Below, piece after piece: positions 7,140-16,747 of a stretch of DNA of 64,000 nucleotides. Source of the DNA: an uncultured Eubacteriales bacterium (GTDB lineage: Bacteria > Bacillota > Clostridia > Lachnospirales > Lachnospiraceae); the NCBI GenBank assembly GCA_949283695.1, contig CASDTX010000040.1:1-64000 (forward strand), in the 5' to 3' direction. The notes beneath the pieces were generated by a model. That model worked only from the letters and a program-made list of their open reading frames with translations. It was not told the origin of the DNA and did no database searches. Each line of letters begins with the position of its first letter. The first letter of the stretch is position 1. The position numbers and the translations under genes are program-made.

Positions 7140-10100
7140 GCGTAAAGTGGACAGAAGAACAGCAGAAGGTAATCGAATTAAGAGACCGCAATATTCTCGT
7201 ATCTGCTGCGGCCGGATCGGGAAAGACGGCCGTCCTTGTGGAGCGCATTATCCGGAAGCTTACGGATGAAGTTCACCCTGTGGATGTGGACCGGCTTCTG
7301 ATCGTGACGTTTACTGAGGCTGCTGCTGCGGAGATGAAAGAACGGATCCGGGACGCTGTGGAGAAGCAGCTGGACGAACGCCGGGGCGATACGCATCTGG
7401 AACGGCAGGCAGCGCTGGTCCATAGCGCTCCCATCACCACGATCCACAGTTTCTGTCTGTCAGTGATCCGGGATCACTTTCATGTGATCGGCATTGATCC
7501 GGGATTTCGGATTGGAGAAGAAGGTGAGCTGAAGCTCTTGAAGCAGGATGTGTTGGATGAGCTGCTGGAGGCATGTTATGCAGAAGGCGGGGAAGAATTT
7601 CTCGCATTCGCAGAGCGGTTCGGCACAGGGCGGACGGATAAGAAGATCGAGGACATTCTCCTGAGGCTCTATGAATATTCCCGCGGTTACCCGCGCCCGG
7701 ACCGGTGGCTGGATTCCTGCGTGGACGCCTATTGTACCGGAAAAACAGGAGCAGAGCCGGACAGGGATCTGGCAGAATGTGCGAAAGAACAGGCCCTTCT
7801 GCGGATTCAGGACTTGAAGCAGATTCTCAGGCAGGGCCTGAAGATCTGTGAGCTGCCGGACGGCCCCTATATGTACGGGGATGCGCTGGAAGCGGATCTG
7901 GAAGAGGCCGGGAAGATGGAGCGCTGCACGGACTATGACCGTCTGTCTGAGGCAGCGGGCAGTTTCCTGTGGAAGCGGCTGTCTGCGAAGAAAGATGAGA
8001 CGGTTTCCCCGGAGAAGAAGGAGGCGGTCAAGAAGCTGCGGGAGCAGGCGAAGAAACTGCTGAAAGAGATCCGGGAGGCGTATTTCTATGCACCGCGTCA
8101 GTCGTGGGAACGGACGATGGACAATGCCAGGGGATCTATGCAGACGCTGGCAGCTCTGACCAGACGTTTCGCGGAGATGTTCCGTGAGAAGAAGAGAAGC
8201 CGGAACATGATTGACTTCAATGATATGGAGCAGTACGCTCTGGCCATTCTGACCGTGGAGGAGGACGGCAGGCTGGTGCCCTCTCCTGTGGCGCAGGAGT
8301 ATCAGGAGCGGTTCGAGGAAGTGATGATTGATGAGTATCAGGACAGCAACCTGGTCCAGGAGGCGATCCTTACCAGCGTGTCCGGCGTGTCGCAGGGACG
8401 GTACAACATCTTCATGGTAGGGGATGTGAAACAGAGTATCTATAGCTTCCGCCTCTCGCGCCCCGAACTCTTTATGGAGAAATATCATACGTACAGTCTG
8501 GCGGACAGCCGGAAACAGAGGATCGACCTGCATAAGAACTTCCGCAGCCGCGCAGAGGTGCTGGACAGTGTGAATGCCATCTTCCGGCAGATCATGAAGA
8601 AAGAACTGGGCGGGATTGTGTATGATGACAGCGCGGCTCTGTATCCGGGCGCGGCCTTCCCGGAGCCGCCGGGGGAATCTTCTTTCCGGACAGAACTGCT
8701 GCTCGTGGATAAAGAGGACGCCGGCGAGGAAGGAGAACGGCGGGCGGAAGCCCGGATGATCGCCCGCAGGATCCGGGAATTGACTGCGGGGGCAGTCGTC
8801 ACGGACCGGGAGACCGGGGGATACCGGCGGGTAAGATACCGGGACATTGTCATTCTCACAAGGAGCATCAAAGGATGGGCGGAAGACTTTGCCGCTGTCC
8901 TTGCGGAAGAAGGGATCCCCGCATATTCTGTGAGCCGGGAAGGATATTTCGAGACTTATGAGGTGAGTGTCCTTCTGGACTATCTGAGAATCCTGGACAA
9001 TGCCAGACAGGATCTTCCGCTGGCGGCGGTTCTGACTTCCTGTTTCGCCGGCCTGGACGAGGAGGAACTGGCACAGATCCGCATCGCCTGCCCGAATCTT
9101 CCTTTTTATGAAGCGGCTGCCAGGTATGCGGAGGGACTTGCCGGTGACGGGCAGGACGAAGCGCATGAGCAGGCGGCAGAGTCTGGGGCGCGCCGGGCCG
9201 GAGATCTCATCCTGCAGAGAAAGCTCCGGATGTTTTACCGGCAGGCGGAGAGCTTCCGGAAACGGGTTCCGTATACCCCCATTCATGACCTTCTGGCTCA
9301 GATTATCGAGGAGACAGGATATGGGCTTTGGATCACGGCCATGCCGGGCGGGGCCCAGAGGCGGGCCAATGTGGATATGCTGGCTGAGAAGGCGGCGGCT
9401 TTCGAGGGTACCAGCTATAAGGGCCTGTTTAACTTCGTACGCTATATCGAACAGCTGAAGAAGTATGATGTGGACTACGGAGAGGCGGGAATCATGGACG
9501 AACAGGCGGATACCGTGCGGATTATGAGCATTCATAAGAGTAAGGGTCTGGAATTCCCCGTGGTCTTTGCGGCCGGCATGGGAAAGCGGTTCAATACCCA
9601 GGACACGAGAGGGAGTATGCTTCTCCACCCAGAGTGGGGCGTGGGGCTGGATGATATTGATATTGAACGGCGGACAAAGAATCCCACGTTCCTGAAGAAA
9701 ATGATCCAGCAGGAGTCAGTGAGAGAGATTCTGGCTGAGGAACAGCGGATTCTCTATGTTGCCCTGACCAGGGCCAGAGAGAAGCTGATCATGACCGGCA
9801 GTATCACGGCGTCTGCGCTGGAGGCGGCTGTAGGAGCCGGCAGTCTTTCCCTGCCGGGGGACGCCAGATCCTGTCTGGACTGGATCCTTCCGGCGGTGCT
9901 GACAGCCGGGGCAGAAGGCGGGGGATATCCGGCGGTGCAGGAGAAAGAAGAAGTGCCGGTGGACGTGCGGTTCTTCAGCGGCCTGGTGCCGGGACCTGGT
10001 CCGGCGGAGGCCGGGGCAGAAGAGCTGGCGCTTTCGGTTCTGGAGAACTGGGACTGTACGGGAGTTTATGTCCCGGAACTGAGAGAGCAGCTGGAGGAGC

Positions 10101-10786
10101 AGATGAACTATGTGTATCCGCAGGAAGCGGAAGGAAGGATGAAACTGAAGTTCACAGTCTCGGAACTTAAGAAGCGTTCTGTACTTGCAGAAGAGGCAGG
10201 GCAGGAGATGTACGAAGAGCCGGAGACGGTGCCCCTGATCCCAAGGTTCCTGCGGGAAGAGGAGGAGAGCCTTACCGGAGCGTCGAGAGGAAGTGCCTAT
10301 CATAAGCTCCTGGAGCTGCTGGATTTCACGAAGGATTATGGAGAGGAGGAGCTTGCAGAGGCAGTGGCGGCACTAAGCCGGGCGGGCAGGCTGTCCCCGG
10401 AGATGGCGGCCTGCATCCGTCCCGGCGATATCCTGCGCTTCCTCAGCTGCCGGAGCGGAAGGCGGATGGCCGCGGCGGCCTGCCGGGGACAGCTGTTTCG
10501 GGAACAGCCCTTTGTGCTTGGGGTGGACGCGTCGGAGATCTATCCTGGCGATGAGTCCGGAGAGACCATCCTTGTGCAGGGGATCATTGACGTATATTTT
10601 GAAGAGCCGGACGGGCTGGTGGTGCTGGATTATAAGACGGACCGGGTGAAGCAGGCGTCGGAACTTCAGGAGAAGTATCATGCCCAGCTGGATTATTATG
10701 CTCAGGCACTGGCGCAGCTTCTGGGGAAACCGGTGAAGGAGAAGATCCTGTATTCCTTTACACTGGGGAAAGAGATTCAGGTATGA
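7136..10786 (+). CDS. addA: ATP-dependent helicase/nuclease subunit A
   Basis: 1216 aa, a UvrD/Rep-type superfamily 1 helicase with a C-terminal nuclease. Motifs run in order: Walker A AAAGSGKTAVL (about 24-34), motif II MIDEYQDSN (about 397-405), motif III GDVKQSIYSFR, motif V MSIHKSKGLEFPVVF, motif VI YVALTRAREKL, and nuclease VLDYKTD (about 1163-1169). It supplies the 3'-5' motor and one of the two nuclease sites of AddAB. The gene is intact and normal in length, with a terminator directly behind it. Several long ORFs on the opposite strand are shadows of its codon bias. Confidence 0.98.
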   Translation: MSVKWTEEQQKVIELRDRNILVSAAAGSGKTAVLVERIIRKLTDEVHPVDVDRLLIVTFTEAAAAEMKERIRDAVEKQLDERRGDTHLERQAALVHSAPITTIHSFCLSVIRDHFHVIGIDPGFRIGEEGELKLLKQDVLDELLEACYAEGGEEFLAFAERFGTGRTDKKIEDILLRLYEYSRGYPRPDRWLDSCVDAYCTGKTGAEPDRDLAECAKEQALLRIQDLKQILRQGLKICELPDGPYMYGDALEADLEEAGKMERCTDYDRLSEAAGSFLWKRLSAKKDETVSPEKKEAVKKLREQAKKLLKEIREAYFYAPRQSWERTMDNARGSMQTLAALTRRFAEMFREKKRSRNMIDFNDMEQYALAILTVEEDGRLVPSPVAQEYQERFEEVMIDEYQDSNLVQEAILTSVSGVSQGRYNIFMVGDVKQSIYSFRLSRPELFMEKYHTYSLADSRKQRIDLHKNFRSRAEVLDSVNAIFRQIMKKELGGIVYDDSAALYPGAAFPEPPGESSFRTELLLVDKEDAGEEGERRAEARMIARRIRELTAGAVVTDRETGGYRRVRYRDIVILTRSIKGWAEDFAAVLAEEGIPAYSVSREGYFETYEVSVLLDYLRILDNARQDLPLAAVLTSCFAGLDEEELAQIRIACPNLPFYEAAARYAEGLAGDGQDEAHEQAAESGARRAGDLILQRKLRMFYRQAESFRKRVPYTPIHDLLAQIIEETGYGLWITAMPGGAQRRANVDMLAEKAAAFEGTSYKGLFNFVRYIEQLKKYDVDYGEAGIMDEQADTVRIMSIHKSKGLEFPVVFAAGMGKRFNTQDTRGSMLLHPEWGVGLDDIDIERRTKNPTFLKKMIQQESVREILAEEQRILYVALTRAREKLIMTGSITASALEAAVGAGSLSLPGDARSCLDWILPAVLTAGAEGGGYPAVQEKEEVPVDVRFFSGLVPGPGPAEAGAEELALSVLENWDCTGVYVPELREQLEEQMNYVYPQEAEGRMKLKFTVSELKKRSVLAEEAGQEMYEEPETVPLIPRFLREEEESLTGASRGSAYHKLLELLDFTKDYGEEELAEAVAALSRAGRLSPEMAACIRPGDILRFLSCRSGRRMAAAACRGQLFREQPFVLGVDASEIYPGDESGETILVQGIIDVYFEEPDGLVVLDYKTDRVKQASELQEKYHAQLDYYAQALAQLLGKPVKEKILYSFTLGKEIQV

Positions 10787-10790
10787 GAAT

Positions 10791-10822
10791 GCCGGTGCAC
10801 AAAGTGCACCGGCTCTGTTTTC
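10791..10822 (+). terminator. Terminator after addA
   Basis: 10-bp perfect stem (10791-10800 with 10804-10813) with an AAA loop, followed by TCTGTTTTCG. It lies 4 bp beyond the addA stop and before the convergent uxaB. Confidence 0.75.
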
Positions 10823-10876
10823 GCTCTGCTGCCAAGACACCGGGGGCGGCTTCCCTCAGCTGCCAAGACGCGGGGG

Positions 10877-12346
10877 TCAGATCAGCTCTGCCATAAGATC
10901 CCGGATCTCCTTTGTCTCCATATCTTTTAAATATCCGGCAACCGCGTCTTTGAGTCCGGCGGTTTCGGTCAGATCGAGTCCGCTCCAGAAGGTTCTGTTG
11001 GAGAGCACTGCCTCTGCGGCCCGGTCCGGGTCATTGCCGGCCCATGCGTCTGCGAAGAACTTAAGAACCGTTTCATCATCCCGCAGCGGATACTCTGTGC
11101 CGTCTCTCCTGGTTCCCACATAGGCTCCGTCTTTCCATTCGCCCTGGTAGAACTTGATGAACGCAGCCAGGGAGAACGTCAGGCATTTCGGGAGACTGCC
11201 GGTCTTCTCTGTATATCCGAGCAGAGAGGGAAGACATCTTGCGTTAAACTTGGAACAGGAGTTCAGCGCAATGTCCAGGAGTTTGTGCTTGATATACGGG
11301 TTGGCGAAGCGATCGTTCACTGCCGCGGCGAAGGACTGCAGCTCCTCTTCCGGCAGATCCAGGGTAGGAATCACTTCCTGATAGATGACATGATTCATGA
11401 AAGTGCGAATGGTGTCGTCTTTCATAAAGTCCATGACAATGTCATATCCGGCAAGATAAGCGGCCAGAACCGTAGAAGTATGTGCGCCGTTTAAGATGCG
11501 GACTTTCCGTTTCTTGTACGGTTTCACGTCGTCGGTCCAGATGACATTGGCGTCGGTCTTGTGAACCGGGAGACGGTCCGCCCATTTCTGGCTGCCCTCG
11601 ATGACCCAGAGGTTGAACAGCTCGCTTGTGTCGATGAGGTTGTCCTGATAGCCCAGCTTCTCCTGGAAGAGGGAAACTTCGTCCCTGGGGTAGCCGGTCA
11701 CGATGCGGTCTACCAGTGTGCTGGTGAATTCATTTGCCGTGTTGACCCAGTGGATGAAGGCCTCGCCCAGCTCCCATTCTTCTGCATACTGCAGGACGAT
11801 TCTCTTTAATTCTCCGCCGTTGTTGTCGATCAGTTCCACCGGGAGGAAGAGAAGCCCTCTCTCCGGGTCACCCTCAAACGCCCGGAAGCGCTCGTAGAGG
11901 AATGCGGTTACCTTGGCCGGGAAGGAAACCGGCGGCCGGTCCGTCAGCCGGTCTCCCTCGTGGTATGCGATGCCGGCCTCTGTGGTGTTGGAGACGACGA
12001 CTTCCAGATCCGTGCTGCGTGCCAGTTCCATGAGGGCATCATAATCCTCATAAGGACTGATGCAGCGGGAGACGGAAGTAAGTACCTCGATCTTCTCCAC
12101 CGGCTGTCCGTTCTCAGATCCGCGCATGGCCAGAGTGTAGATGCCGTCCTGTGCGTTGATCATATCTTTGAGCCCCTGTGCAATGGGCTGGCAGAGGACA
12201 ATGCTGCCCTGGTAGATGCCGCTGCGGTTGGCCTTATCGATCATCCAGTCCACAAAGGCGCGAAGGAAATTTCCCTCTCCGAACTGCAGGACTTTCTCCG
12301 GATAGTGTCCATATGTTTTCTCGATTGTTTCATTGATCATTTTCAT
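10877..12346 (-). CDS. uxaB: Tagaturonate reductase (altronate oxidoreductase)
   Basis: 489 aa, long-chain mannitol dehydrogenase family. The N-terminal nucleotide-binding region shows VLQFGEGNFLRAFVDWM (about 19-35), and the catalytic segment contains KRKVRILNGAHT (about 280-291) with the family's Lys. It reduces D-tagaturonate to D-altronate with NADH, step 2 of galacturonate breakdown. The start follows AGGAGG with 9-nt spacing; ATG at 12340 is an alternative. It is the second gene after uxaA, 137 bp behind it, probably in one transcript. Confidence 0.95.
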   Translation of the reverse strand: MKMINETIEKTYGHYPEKVLQFGEGNFLRAFVDWMIDKANRSGIYQGSIVLCQPIAQGLKDMINAQDGIYTLAMRGSENGQPVEKIEVLTSVSRCISPYEDYDALMELARSTDLEVVVSNTTEAGIAYHEGDRLTDRPPVSFPAKVTAFLYERFRAFEGDPERGLLFLPVELIDNNGGELKRIVLQYAEEWELGEAFIHWVNTANEFTSTLVDRIVTGYPRDEVSLFQEKLGYQDNLIDTSELFNLWVIEGSQKWADRLPVHKTDANVIWTDDVKPYKKRKVRILNGAHTSTVLAAYLAGYDIVMDFMKDDTIRTFMNHVIYQEVIPTLDLPEEELQSFAAAVNDRFANPYIKHKLLDIALNSCSKFNARCLPSLLGYTEKTGSLPKCLTFSLAAFIKFYQGEWKDGAYVGTRRDGTEYPLRDDETVLKFFADAWAGNDPDRAAEAVLSNRTFWSGLDLTETAGLKDAVAGYLKDMETKEIRDLMAELI

Positions 12347-12483
12347 TTCAGAATACCTCCTGTATCATAAGCCGGAAGCGGACTGTATCTGCAGATGCCG
12401 TATACAGCGGGTTCCGGACGTTCGTTTGCTTGTTCCGGGGGACGGGCAGCGCACGGGATGTCTGCCGGATGGTTCCGGCGCGG

Positions 12484-13965
12484 CTACAGCGTTACCCCTT
12501 GTTTAAAGATGGCCATATCATGGAATCCTGCTTTCTCTGATTTCACCGGCTCCCCGGAAGCGACAGAGATCACATAGTCGAAGAAACGGTCCCGGAGCTC
12601 TGTCAGAGTGCCGCCCTCGACCAGGGTGCCGCAGTTGAAATCGATCCAGTTCTGCTTCTTGTGATACAGTCGGTTGTTTGTCGAGATTTTCACCGTGGGG
12701 ACCGGGGAGGCGAAGGGGGTGCCTCTTCCGGTGGTGAAGAGTACGATATGTGCGCCGGCTGCGGCCAGTGCTGTGGAGGCGACCAGATCATTCCCCGGGG
12801 CGCTCAGAAGGTTCAGGCCTTTCTCTTTGACACGCTCGCCGTAGGAAAGGACCCCGCGTACCGGAGCGGTTCCGGACTTCTGGGTGCATCCCATGGATTT
12901 GTCTTCCAGGGTAGAGATGCCGCCTTTCTTATTGCCGGGGGAAGGGTTTTCGTAGATGGTCTGCCCATGGCTTGTGAAGTATTCCTTGAAGTCATTGATC
13001 AGATCCACAGTCTGTTCGAAAAGTTCCTCGGTCTCACAGCGGTTCATAAGCTGGGTCTCCGCACCGAACATCTCCGGGACTTCGGTCAGGATCGTTGTCC
13101 CGCCTTTGGAGATCAGGAGATCTGAGAAGGCGCCCACAGTCGGGTTGGCAGTGATCCCTGACAGACCGTCGCTTCCGCCGCATTTCATCCCCACGATCAG
13201 TTCCCTGCAGGAGATTGGCTCCCGGCGGAACTGTCCGGCATATGCGGCCAGCTCCTCCAGCAGTGCCAGGGCGTCGCTGATCTCATCGTCAGACTCCTGG
13301 CAGACGAGGAATTTCACACGGTTCGGATCATAGGCTCCGATGTACTCTTTCAGCACATCAATATGACTGTTCTCACATCCGAGGCCGAGCACCAGGACGC
13401 CGCCGGCATTGGGGTGGCTGATCAGATCTGCAAGGATCTGTCTCGTATGCTCCTGGTCATCGCCCATCTGGGAGCAGCCGTATGGATGAGGAAATGCAGC
13501 CACGGCTTCCACAGTGCCGCTGACCAGATACTGCGCTTTCCGCTCCACGGCTGTGGCGATATTGTTGACACAGCCCACGGTGGGAATGATCCACAGTTCG
13601 TTGCGCACGGCGGCTTTGCCGTCCGCTCTGCGGTACCCCTGGAAGAAGCGTTCTTCGGTGGGGGCAGGCGCACAGACCTGCGGCTGATAGGTGTAGGTCA
13701 GAAGATCTCCCAGCCCGGTTTTCAGATTGTGGATGTGAACATGGCTGCCGGGGCGGATGTCCTCTTTCGCGATGCCGATGGGATAACCGTATTTTATGAT
13801 CTGTTCTCCCGCTGCAATCGGGCAGAGGGAGAATTTATGTCCCTGGGGGATGTCTTCGGCAAGAACAAGAGTCGTTCCTCCGGCCTCCGCGGGAGTCCCG
13901 GCAGACAGCGGCTCAAGCGCAACCGCCACATTGTCTCCGGGGTGGATTTGTAAATAGGTTTTCAT
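12484..13965 (-). CDS. uxaA: Altronate dehydratase
   Basis: 493 aa. The N-terminal SAF-like domain (about 1-95, HPGDNVAVAL start) is followed by the UxaA/GarD catalytic part with conserved Cys and His stretches such as HPYGCSQMGDD, GLGCENSH and GMKCGGSDGLSGI. It dehydrates D-altronate to 2-keto-3-deoxy-D-gluconate. The ribosome site is AAAGGAAC. It is first in the uxaAB transcript, whose promoter carries a LacI-type operator (14003-14016). Confidence 0.95.
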   Translation of the reverse strand: MKTYLQIHPGDNVAVALEPLSAGTPAEAGGTTLVLAEDIPQGHKFSLCPIAAGEQIIKYGYPIGIAKEDIRPGSHVHIHNLKTGLGDLLTYTYQPQVCAPAPTEERFFQGYRRADGKAAVRNELWIIPTVGCVNNIATAVERKAQYLVSGTVEAVAAFPHPYGCSQMGDDQEHTRQILADLISHPNAGGVLVLGLGCENSHIDVLKEYIGAYDPNRVKFLVCQESDDEISDALALLEELAAYAGQFRREPISCRELIVGMKCGGSDGLSGITANPTVGAFSDLLISKGGTTILTEVPEMFGAETQLMNRCETEELFEQTVDLINDFKEYFTSHGQTIYENPSPGNKKGGISTLEDKSMGCTQKSGTAPVRGVLSYGERVKEKGLNLLSAPGNDLVASTALAAAGAHIVLFTTGRGTPFASPVPTVKISTNNRLYHKKQNWIDFNCGTLVEGGTLTELRDRFFDYVISVASGEPVKSEKAGFHDMAIFKQGVTL

Positions 13966-14002
13966 GATAAGTTCCTTTCATGTTTTTTGCGGAACATGGT
14001 TG

Positions 14003-14048
14003 TGTAAGTGCTTACATAAAAAGTAATCCATTTTAACGAGAGAGTCAA
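14003..14048 (-). promoter_or_regulatory. uxaA promoter with LacI-type operator
   Basis: Minus strand TTGACT (14048-14043), 17-bp spacer, TACTTT (14025-14020). Just downstream sits the inverted repeat TGTAAG-TG-CTTACA (14003-14016), matching three sites in front of dctP. It covers the expected start site, suited to repression by the divergent LacI-type protein. Confidence 0.75.
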
Positions 14049-14132
14049 GATAAAAAGAGAAATTGGAGAAAAATAGTCGATTTATACAAAAATAGAAGTC
14101 ATGTTTTGTGCACTGTATCTATGAAAGTAAGG

Positions 14133-14161
14133 TTGATTCTTACATGGAACTTACATATAAT
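14133..14161 (+). promoter_or_regulatory. Promoter of the LacI-type regulator
   Basis: TTGATT (14133-14138), 17-bp spacer, TATAAT (14156-14161). Within the spacer TTACATGGAACTTACA resembles a spaced set of operator half-sites (TTACA), so weak autoregulation is possible. The untranslated leader is about 147 nt. Confidence 0.6.
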
Positions 14162-14314
14162 AGTAGTTAGAAATCAAACGATCGTTCTGCCGGCATATTG
14201 TGAAACCGGCAGAATGCGCAATCGTGCAAACGTGAAAGCGGGCACGCGATTTGGTGCAGTTATTAGTCGAAATATACCAGCACACGAGGCTGTATCAGGG
14301 GAAGGACAGAAGAA

Positions 14315-15316
14315 ATGAATATTTATGATATTGCGGAGCTGGCAGGCGTCTCCATCGCCACTGTATCCAGAGTGGTTAATGGAAGCCCGAGAGTCAGCGA
14401 GAAAACAAAGCAGAAAGTACTTTCTATTATGGAAGAGAACCATTATACACCGAATGTATTCGCAAGAGGGCTGGGGCTGGATTCGATGCAGACCATCGGG
14501 ATCGTCTGCCCCGACGTCTCAGATGTCTATATGGCAAGAGCAGTGGCCTTTCTGGAGCGGCGTCTGAAAGAATACGGATATGACTGTATTCTGTACTGCA
14601 GCGGCCATGACCAGGAGAAGAAGGAGAAGGCACTGGAACTGATCATGAAGAAGCGGATTGATGCCCTGGTGCTGGTAGGTTCTACCTATGCAGGGTACGG
14701 GAGCGGCGACGATTCGGCAGAATACATCCGCAAGGCAGCGGAGAAGATCCCGGTCTTTCTGATTAACGGCAAGATCATCGGAGACAATATTTACTCCGTG
14801 TACAGTATGGATGAAGAGGCTGCTTACGATGTTGTGTCAAGAATGATTGAATCCGGGCGCAGGCGGATCCTTTTTCTGACAGATTCCAGGTCGTATAGTG
14901 CCAATAAGAAGCTGGAAGGCTATGAGCGCGCCCTGAAAGAACATGGACTGCCGGTGCTGGGAGAGCTGAAGCTCTACACCAGAAACCGGATCCATTTCGT
15001 ACGTGATATCCTGCTTTCCAGAAGAACCCTGGTCTATGACGCTGTGTTTGCCACGGACGACGGGCTTGCCGTGGGCGCTGTGAAGTGTGCCAACGCGAAG
15101 GGAATCCGGATTCCGGAAGAGCTGTGTGTGGTCGGCTATAACAATTCTGAGTATTCGGTCTGCTGTGAGCCGGAGCTGACGACTGTTGACAATACGGCTG
15201 AAAAGCTGTGTAATATCACGATTGATAATATGATGAAACTTCTGAAAGGGGAGGAAGTGCCGGCAGATGTGCCGGTGGAGTGCATGCTTGTGAAACGCTG
15301 TACCACAGATTTTTAA
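14315..15316 (+). CDS. LacI-family regulator of galacturonate genes
   Basis: 333 aa. The N-terminal DNA-binding domain (about 2-50) has the classic helix-turn-helix IYDIAELAGVSIATVSRVVNG and a hinge helix. A periplasmic-binding-like ligand domain follows (about 60-330, with motifs TIGIVCPDVSD and VVGYNNSEYSV). It sits between uxaAB and dctPQM-uxaC. Copies of TGTAAGNNNTTACA in both flanking promoters make it their likely repressor; a galacturonate-pathway intermediate is the probable inducer (inference). Confidence 0.9.
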   Translation: MNIYDIAELAGVSIATVSRVVNGSPRVSEKTKQKVLSIMEENHYTPNVFARGLGLDSMQTIGIVCPDVSDVYMARAVAFLERRLKEYGYDCILYCSGHDQEKKEKALELIMKKRIDALVLVGSTYAGYGSGDDSAEYIRKAAEKIPVFLINGKIIGDNIYSVYSMDEEAAYDVVSRMIESGRRRILFLTDSRSYSANKKLEGYERALKEHGLPVLGELKLYTRNRIHFVRDILLSRRTLVYDAVFATDDGLAVGAVKCANAKGIRIPEELCVVGYNNSEYSVCCEPELTTVDNTAEKLCNITIDNMMKLLKGEEVPADVPVECMLVKRCTTDF

Positions 15317-15432
15317 ATCCAATCCCGGGTGGATGAACGAGAGATGCAGACATGGAAGAGAAACAGATCTTCCATGTCTTTTTTTAGCGCCGGTGGACAA
15401 GGGGCTTCCTTTCTCTGCGGATGGAATAGAAG

Positions 15433-15446
15433 TGTAAGTGATTACA
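15433..15446. promoter_or_regulatory. Distal LacI-type operator upstream of dctP
   Basis: TGTAAG-TG-ATTACA, about 165 bp upstream of the promoter-proximal pair. The distance suits a repression loop with the proximal sites. Confidence 0.6.
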
Positions 15447-15581
15447 TTGCAGAGCGCGTGCTCGGACGATGCGGAAACAGTACTGGATTTCTGAAAATCG
15501 GGATATTGAACAAAAATAATAAGCCGATTTGACAAAAATTAAGAGGGAATTTGTGAGAAACGACAAAGTTGTAAAAATGAA

Positions 15582-15629
15582 TTGACTTTCGAGGTGTAAG
15601 AGCTTACACTGTGATTGTAAGCGGTTACA
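15582..15629 (+). promoter_or_regulatory. dctPQM promoter with two LacI-type operators
   Basis: TTGACT (15582-15587), 17-bp spacer, TACACT (15605-15610). One operator, TGTAAG-AG-CTTACA (15595-15608), overlaps the -10, and a second, TGTAAG-CG-GTTACA (15616-15629), overlaps the start site. Their centres are 21 bp apart, two helical turns, so two dimers can bind the same DNA face. Confidence 0.8.
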
Positions 15630-15696
15630 TTCTGCTGAAGAAGTGCGGAACATGGAGCAGAATGGAAAGAAGAGAGAAAGGAAGAGAAGAAGAGAA

Positions 15697-16746
15697 ATGA
15701 GAGCGATGAAAGCAATCAAACGTTTCGTATCAGCCGGTATCTGCGCGGCGATGGTGCTGGGCCTGGCCGGGTGCTCCTCCAACGGGGGGACAGCTTTTAC
15801 AGGCGGAAAGAGAATCGTGCGGATCTCACATGCCCAGTCGGAAACGCATCCGGAGCACATCGGACTTCTGGCGTTTAAGGAGTACATTGAAGAGAATCTG
15901 GGGGATCAATATGAAGTGCAGATCTATCCCAATGAACTTCTGGGAGCGGCTCAGAAAGCAATCGAGCTGACACAGACCGGCGCTATCGACTTTGTGGTTG
16001 CCGGCACGGCGAACCTGGAAACATTTGCAGATGTATATGAAATCTTCAGTATGCCCTACCTGTTCACCTCAGAGGAAGCGTATCATGCGACAATGGAGGA
16101 TACAGACTATATGGATCAGATTTATGCCTCCACGGACGACGCCGGATTCCGGGTGCTGACCTGGTACAACGCAGGAACAAGAAACGTCTATGCGACATCA
16201 AAGATTGAGACACCGGAGGACCTGAAAGGCCTGAAGATCCGTGTTCAGCAGAGCCCGGCCAGTGTATCGATGATCGAGGCCTTTGGAGCGGCTGCGTCTC
16301 CCATGAGTTTTGGTGAGGTTTACACGGCGATCCAGCAGGGAGTGATCGACGGGGCAGAGAACAATGAGCTTGCGCTGACGAACAATAAGCACGGTGAGGT
16401 CGCGAAATATTATACTTACACCCTGCACCAGATGGTGCCGGATATGCTGATCGGAAACCTGAAGTTCTTAAATGGGTTAAGCGATGAGGAACTGAAGATC
16501 TTCCAGGAGGCTGCGAGAATCTCTAGAGAGGTTGAGATGGAAGCGTGGGATGATCAGGTGGAAGAGGCCAAGAATATCGCGAAGAATGAAATGGGCGTTG
16601 AATTCATTGACGTAGATATTGACGTATTTAAGGCCAAGGTAGAACCACTCCATGAGCAGATGCTCTCAGAGAATGAGGATATCAGAGATATCTACGAGCA
16701 TATCCAGGAGATCAATGCCGTATATGCAGAGGAAGGAGGAAATTAA
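15697..16746 (+). CDS. dctP: TRAP transporter solute-binding lipoprotein
   Basis: About 349 aa. The start is taken at 15697 (MRAMK) because purine-rich GGAAGAGAAG precedes it; 15706 is also possible and the upstream ATG at 15652 would add a charged tail before the signal peptide. A signal sequence ends in the lipobox LAGC, so it is anchored outside the membrane. The DctP fold shows the typical ...IRVQQSPASVSM and AIQQGVIDGAENN segments, including the Arg that binds the carboxylate of the ligand. Context (uxa genes, shared operator) suggests a uronate ligand. Confidence 0.92.
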   Translation: MRAMKAIKRFVSAGICAAMVLGLAGCSSNGGTAFTGGKRIVRISHAQSETHPEHIGLLAFKEYIEENLGDQYEVQIYPNELLGAAQKAIELTQTGAIDFVVAGTANLETFADVYEIFSMPYLFTSEEAYHATMEDTDYMDQIYASTDDAGFRVLTWYNAGTRNVYATSKIETPEDLKGLKIRVQQSPASVSMIEAFGAAASPMSFGEVYTAIQQGVIDGAENNELALTNNKHGEVAKYYTYTLHQMVPDMLIGNLKFLNGLSDEELKIFQEAARISREVEMEAWDDQVEEAKNIAKNEMGVEFIDVDIDVFKAKVEPLHEQMLSENEDIRDIYEHIQEINAVYAEEGGN

Positions 16747-16747
16747 G

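Noticed and set aside
7460-9628. 722-codon open frame on the minus strand inside addA
   Set aside because: It mirrors the codon bias of addA, has no ribosome site, and its translation lacks family motifs, while the plus strand shows every AddA helicase motif.
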